Assembly: GCA_043810345.1 (NCBI GenBank)
Contig: JBDROF010000010.1
Location: 1 to 8,545, forward strand
Direction: 5' to 3'
DNA from: QYOJ01 sp043810345
Lineage (GTDB): Bacteria; Bacteroidota; Bacteroidia; Bacteroidales; FEN-979
DNA: 8,545 bases
Shown here: positions 5,377-8,545 of the stretch, one piece after another
Layout of the letters: each line of letters opens with the position of its first letter
Position numbering within the stretch: the stretch's first letter is position 1
Made by a program: the position numbers and the translations under genes
The notes under the pieces: generated by a model
What the model was told of the DNA's origin: nothing
The model's database searches: none
Seen by the model: the letters and a program-made list of their open reading frames with translations, nothing else

Positions 5377-6834
5377 TTAGCCCGGGAGTTTATCCATTCC
5401 ATGAAGACGTGCTTCGTCTTCCATGCGATGGGTCAGCTCTTTCTTAACCTCTTCAGGAAGCCTGGATGGCTGGTAGTCACGCAGCAACCTCTCTATCTCC
5501 AGGTTGGCCCTTTCGGTCAGGCTGAGCCCGCCTTCTTCCTTCCATCTTGAAAGATTGGCCCTGTTGATAACCTTACCGGGAAAATAATGTTCCTCCCTGA
5601 TATATTTCCGGGTATGTTTTGAAATGAGAAGGTGTTTTTCCTTTAGTAATTCCTGGAACAGGGGAATGGAGGGAAAATCCTCTTTTGGTTCAATTCCCCG
5701 GGCCATCCTCAGTGTCATCCCACAGATTTCATTGTCCAGGACTAGTTTCTGCAGGCTCTGGCAGCTTTCAAAATCAAGCATGCCCGGCCCTGAAATATTA
5801 TTAATCCCTGAAAGAACAGCCAGCGTAGCGCCCATCGATGATTCAATTCCTGCCTGAGCATCGAGGCTTTTGGCATCACTGAGGGAAATATAGGCCTGGG
5901 TTGGAATGTTCAGGAATTTACCTATTTCGTTATAGGCACAATCGATCATCATGGTCTCGATCGCTCCCATAGGTGTTGTCTCGTACCGCATATCAAAAAT
6001 GGCAGGCGATCCGCCGTAAAGGACTGGTGTGCCGGGACTTGTGAGCTGACTGATAACAATCCCGCTGATCGTTTCGGCGGTGTGCTGGATTAAACTGCCG
6101 ACAAGGGTTACCGGCGCCATGAAACCGGAAAGAGGCATGGAAATGAATTCAACCGGTATCCCGAACCGGGCACAATCAACTACATTTTGAGACGTCACAT
6201 CACTGAACTTCAGTGGAGAGGTGGGGCAACAGGAAAATATTGCAAGAGGTTTTGCCTTCAGGGCTTCCTTTGTTCCCCTGACTGCAAGCTGCAGATCTTT
6301 CATGATTTCGAAACCCTGAATCGTAAAGGCCCCGGTCACCACGGGTTTCTCACAGTAGAGCAAACTCAGGTAGAGGCGATAACTGTCGGAGATTTTTTCC
6401 GGGACATCAGCGGGAATAAACGCAGTACTTGTTGAAGCAATGTATTTCAACCCACTCATCAGCTTGGAGTAATTTATGTAGTCTGCCGTATCCGGTTTCC
6501 GGATTTCATTGGTTTTGTGGTCAAGGATATTGATAGCAGCCGAACCGGGGGTGAAATAGCAGTTGGTTCCCGAAAAGTCATGCGTTTCATTTCCCAGTAC
6601 ATCAAACAATTTAAGCGATGAGGGTGTTGAGCCAAGGGCCTTATCAATGATATCGTTTGTGAACAGCACGTGAAATTTGTCCTGATCAACGGTAGCACCA
6701 AATCCGGAAAGCAACTCCAGGACTTCCCTGTTATGTAAGGTTATACCAAGGTTACAGAGGAGATCACGTGCTTCCGAAATGATCTTTTCGATCAGATTGT
6801 TCTCTAAAAAATGTACGACCGGCCTGATTCCCAT
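5377..6834 (-). CDS. MttB-superfamily corrinoid-dependent methyltransferase, non-pyrrolysine type
   Basis: The 485-residue product has the length of trimethylamine/glycine-betaine methyltransferases. By recall the family features are an N-terminal HxEAxxLLxxxG-like segment (here EARDLLCNLGITLHNREVLE, 21-40), FTPGSAAINILD (94-105), the barrel-core segment SPGTPVLYGGSPAIFDMRY (266-284), and SDAKSLDAQAG (319-329). The last is the area where archaeal MttB carries pyrrolysine. The frame has no internal TAG, so this is a Pyl-free member, like the MtgB/MtpB/MtcB group acting on betaines, proline betaine or carnitine. It should demethylate a quaternary or tertiary amine and methylate Co(I) of the adjacent corrinoid protein. 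The actual substrate is unknown. It is the second gene of the operon, 32 bp after the activation gene; that gap contains a perfect 14-bp palindrome, TTTTATTAATAAAA (6848-6861), of unknown meaning. No strong Shine-Dalgarno site precedes the ATG. The gene is intact. Confidence 0.9.
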   Translation of the reverse strand: MGIRPVVHFLENNLIEKIISEARDLLCNLGITLHNREVLELLSGFGATVDQDKFHVLFTNDIIDKALGSTPSSLKLFDVLGNETHDFSGTNCYFTPGSAAINILDHKTNEIRKPDTADYINYSKLMSGLKYIASTSTAFIPADVPEKISDSYRLYLSLLYCEKPVVTGAFTIQGFEIMKDLQLAVRGTKEALKAKPLAIFSCCPTSPLKFSDVTSQNVVDCARFGIPVEFISMPLSGFMAPVTLVGSLIQHTAETISGIVISQLTSPGTPVLYGGSPAIFDMRYETTPMGAIETMMIDCAYNEIGKFLNIPTQAYISLSDAKSLDAQAGIESSMGATLAVLSGINNISGPGMLDFESCQSLQKLVLDNEICGMTLRMARGIEPKEDFPSIPLFQELLKEKHLLISKHTRKYIREEHYFPGKVINRANLSRWKEEGGLSLTERANLEIERLLRDYQPSRLPEEVKKELTHRMEDEARLHGMDKLPG

Positions 6835-6866
6835 AGTATGTATTCGTTTTTATTAATAAAATGTGC

Positions 6867-7577
6867 TTATCTGTCCAAACAGCTGAACGTTTTACATTTT
6901 GTGCAAAAGGTAAAATCAGTATCAAAATTATGAATCTCCCTGTTTCCTGCAATTAAAACTCCGGATATTGACTTCAGGGGGATCATAAGATACTGGCTGT
7001 TCAGCGATATCCCGATGCGTTCAGGTTGCAGTTTTTTGAAAAGCTGCTGTTGTCCGCTTATATGCCAGCCGCAATATCCGGGACTATAGAGCAAGGTTTT
7101 TGCTGATTCTTCCATCCTTATTCTTTCATTCAGCTTCGAAAGAAAACCCTGCTCAGTGATAGAAGCTGCCTGATCTGCACTGGCGGAGGCAATGGAATCG
7201 AGCATATAAGCAAGGGCAAAATCTTTTCCTGAAAACAACTCTGTAATAGTATCACTGATTTTTTTTCCCAGGGTAAACGCAAAAAGCGCCAGGCAATCGG
7301 CACGGGGGAAAACGTGCTGAACAGGGGTATCCGGTTCATTTTCCCCATTTCCCTGAAAGGCTTCTGCAAATTCCGGAATAGAGATCTCCTTGATTAATCC
7401 TTCGGGTTCAGCATCTTTCGTGAACATTGACAGAGCGTAATCATACAGATCGGTAATCTTTTGGGGAACATTTTTCTCTTGCCCGATACCCTGAGATTGA
7501 AAGACAACTTCCCTTTCCGGAATAATTTCATTGATTGAATAATGGAAAATCCGATCGTACATGAGGTCCGTTGTCAT
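6867..7577 (-). CDS. Stand-alone MetH-type B12 reactivation (AdoMet-binding) protein
   Basis: This 236-residue protein resembles the C-terminal activation module of cobalamin-dependent methionine synthase. The key stretch is LLYSPGYCGWHISGQQQLFK (162-181), then the segment containing RIGISLNSQYLMIPLKSISG (187-206). These correspond to the RPAPGYPACPDH and GM.LTES.AM.P..SVSG segments that bind AdoMet in MetH. A DSIASASADQAA helix (127-138) precedes them, as in free-standing family members. The tail has C225, C228 and C233 (CxxCx4C), absent from MetH itself, which may bind a metal or Fe-S cluster. Such proteins reductively methylate inactive Co(II) corrinoid with AdoMet; here the client would be the corrinoid protein two genes downstream. 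It is the first gene of the operon. The start is taken at 7577; an in-frame ATG at 7562 is almost as good. The N-terminal 90 residues are weakly diagnostic. Confidence 0.8.
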   Translation of the reverse strand: MTTDLMYDRIFHYSINEIIPEREVVFQSQGIGQEKNVPQKITDLYDYALSMFTKDAEPEGLIKEISIPEFAEAFQGNGENEPDTPVQHVFPRADCLALFAFTLGKKISDTITELFSGKDFALAYMLDSIASASADQAASITEQGFLSKLNERIRMEESAKTLLYSPGYCGWHISGQQQLFKKLQPERIGISLNSQYLMIPLKSISGVLIAGNREIHNFDTDFTFCTKCKTFSCLDR

Positions 7578-7627
7578 CCGGTTTCCAGTATTTTACTTTC
7601 AATGGCTTTTCCCACTTCCCGGCTCCA

Positions 7628-7659
7628 CTAAAGTATCAAATCCTATTGTCTTTACCAAA
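7628..7659 (-). promoter_or_regulatory. Likely operon promoter (-33 TTTG, 20-nt spacer, -7 TACTTTAG)
   Basis: On the minus strand TTTG (7656-7659) is followed after exactly 20 nt by TACTTTAG (7628-7635), which matches the Bacteroidota -7 box TAnnTTTG at all but one base. The spacing fits the phylum's sigma factor. It lies about 50 bp before the activation-protein ATG and is the only good candidate upstream of the five-gene operon. No cobalamin riboswitch or SAM riboswitch fits in the short leader. Confidence 0.55.
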
Positions 7660-7660
7660 G

Positions 7661-7694
7661 AAAAAACCGCCCCGGGGCTAGGAGGCGGTTTTTT
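7661..7694. terminator. Strong bidirectional intrinsic terminator
   Basis: AAAAAACCGCC (7661-7671) and GGCGGTTTTTT (7684-7694) form a perfect 11-bp stem whose ends give a U-run in both directions. It begins 2 bp beyond the operon's -33 element, so it insulates the operon from transcription coming from the right. Because the genes on its two sides are now divergent, it terminates no intact gene in the window. It may have belonged to a gene lost when the primase-like element was inserted or decayed. Confidence 0.85.
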
Positions 7695-7726
7695 CACTTC
7701 ATTACAAATCAATCACGAAGTGAACA

Positions 7727-7754
7727 ATTCGTAATTCGTAATTCCTCATTCGTA
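7727..7754. repeat. Heptanucleotide tandem repeat ATTCGTA x4
   Basis: Four 7-bp units, ATTCGTA, ATTCGTA, ATTCCTC and ATTCGTA, are followed by a partial unit. The array ends within a few bases of the point where the primase-like coding sequence becomes readable (about 7760), so it marks the truncation border of that pseudogene. Confidence 0.78.
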
Positions 7755-7759
7755 ATTGA

Positions 7760-8545
7760 AACCGTGATCCCGGAGGGACCTCACTCACCCGCGAACAGAT
7801 ATCAGAGTTGAAGAGGCTCGCCGGTTCGGTTACACTCATCGGTGACAGCGATAAGCCGGGACGGTCTGCCGTTGTGAAAAACGGTAAAATGATCATTGAG
7901 GCAGGAATGTTCTGCAACGTAATAGAACTTCCTGGCGGGGAAGAGAATTCCAAACGATTATACAAGATCACCAATGAATTTGGATTCAGCCAGGTTATTG
8001 AATTCAACAAAAAGATATGATATCCCTAAGCAATTTTAAACTCCGGGTAGAAAGCCTGGGGAATTTTTTATTTGAAGGGCAGGATTGTGATCTAAATAAG
8101 CTAAAAAGATTCCTGTATGAAAAGACTCAAAGCTGCTTTGAGATCACACAACTGGGGTGGCAGAAAGAGGGTTTCTGGGCATGGTGCAACGGGATCTACA
8201 ACTCCCGTTTCATGGCAACAGACCATAACGGAATTGTGAACCATGCAGATAAAAACTACTACCTGCCATCCTCAAGCGATATTTACAAAGCAGAAGATAG
8301 TCTGTTCGTGTCAGAACGCCGCTTTAAGTTCACTCCAGGCGTGGTATCACTGAAGGATTACTCAGCCAGACTGATAGATGTTTTTGGAGAAAACGCCATG
8401 TTGCATTATTCTCCAATTCATGTTGCCACATTGATGAGTACAAGAACAACATGGAATATGAGAAAATTGAGTTTCTGAAAGGATTGTGGGATGGCACTGG
8501 CCGCACACGGATAAAGAGAAATTAGCCTTCAACGAATTGAAGGAT
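7760..8545 (+). pseudogene. Decayed mobile-element primase-helicase (TOPRIM plus helicase-like parts), several lesions
   Basis: Four fragments appear to belong to one former gene. Fragment A (7760-8020) is the second half of a TOPRIM domain, with GGTSLTREQISELKRLAG then VTLIGDSDKPG; the DxD-type metal motif is at 7844-7861. The N-terminal zinc-finger and first TOPRIM part are missing. Fragment B (8017-8478, ATG at 8017) continues in another frame with ISLSNFKLRVESLGNFLFEG and EITQLGWQKEGFWAWCNGIY, the middle domain of Bacteroidota phage or conjugative-element primase-helicases as I recall them. Within its end the frame shifts again: fragment C (about 8409-8525) reads CCHIDEYKNN, an apparent Walker B region, then EKIEFLKGLWDGTGRTR. 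The Walker A (GxxGxGKS) part that should lie before it is gone. Fragment D (8507-8545) reads TDKEKLAFNELKD in yet another frame and runs off the edge. A frameshift and at least two deletions are therefore inferred. It is not expected to make an active enzyme. Confidence 0.72.

Noticed and set aside
5377..6834. Pyrrolysine-encoding MttB
   Set aside because: There is no in-frame TAG in the gene, and the segment SDAKSLDAQAG carries ordinary residues.
6848..6861. Perfect 14-bp palindrome TTTTATTAATAAAA before the mttB-like gene
   Set aside because: AT-only palindromes of this length arise fairly easily in AT-rich gaps, and it lies inside an operon. It is noted in the gene entry but not claimed as an operator.
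7578..7660. Cobalamin or SAM riboswitch in the operon leader
   Set aside because: The leader is too short, and no B12-box-like or SAM-type conserved segment is visible.
7702..8010. Minus-strand frame of 102 codons opposite the primase remnant
   Set aside because: It is a shadow of the TOPRIM fragment, partly made of the heptamer repeat, with no recognisable motif.
8017..8020. ATGA overlap as evidence of two translationally coupled genes
   Set aside because: The two frames read as consecutive parts of one primase-helicase protein next to a short A-run, so a frameshift mutation is simpler than designed coupling.

Overview
The window reads as a chromosomal segment of a Bacteroidota bacterium, probably an anaerobic Bacteroidales-type organism. 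The evidence is TAnnTTTG-like -7 promoter boxes, mostly weak Shine-Dalgarno sites, a Bacteroidota-style secreted S41-like peptidase, a mobile-element primase-helicase remnant of the Bacteroidota type, and heptanucleotide tandem repeats in several gaps. Almost everything intact is on the minus strand; the two plus-strand genes are both broken. All family assignments are by reading and recall; no searches were run.

Layout from left to right. 1-1095 (-): N-terminal part of an exported S41/tricorn-like peptidase that runs off the left edge. 1096-1469: intergenic DNA with three direct repeats at an exact 21-bp period upstream of the peptidase, and a GGCAGTG heptamer array. 1470-2029 (-): a mazEF-type toxin-antitoxin pair with a palindromic operator over its promoter. 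2129-2295 (+): a promoter followed by only the C-terminal half of a chagasin-family (I42) inhibitor. 2405-7577 (-): a five-gene operon, described below. 7628-7694: the likely operon promoter directly abutting a strong hairpin terminator. 7727-7754: another heptamer array. 7760-8545 (+): a primase-helicase pseudogene carrying several independent lesions and continuing past the right edge.

The centrepiece is the operon. In transcription order it encodes a free-standing MetH-type reactivation (AdoMet-binding) protein, a non-pyrrolysine MttB-superfamily methyltransferase, a methyltransferase corrinoid protein, a MetH-type homocysteine S-methyltransferase and an AdiC-like APC permease. Three of the four modules of cobalamin-dependent methionine synthase (homocysteine, B12, activation) are therefore present as separate proteins. 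The folate module is absent and an MttB-type enzyme sits in its place. The inferred pathway: the permease imports a methylated amine or betaine, MttB moves a methyl group to Co(I) of the corrinoid protein, the homocysteine enzyme passes it to homocysteine to give methionine, and the activation protein rescues oxidised cobalamin. This would be a folate-independent route from a methylated amine to methionine. The substrate cannot be read from the sequence.
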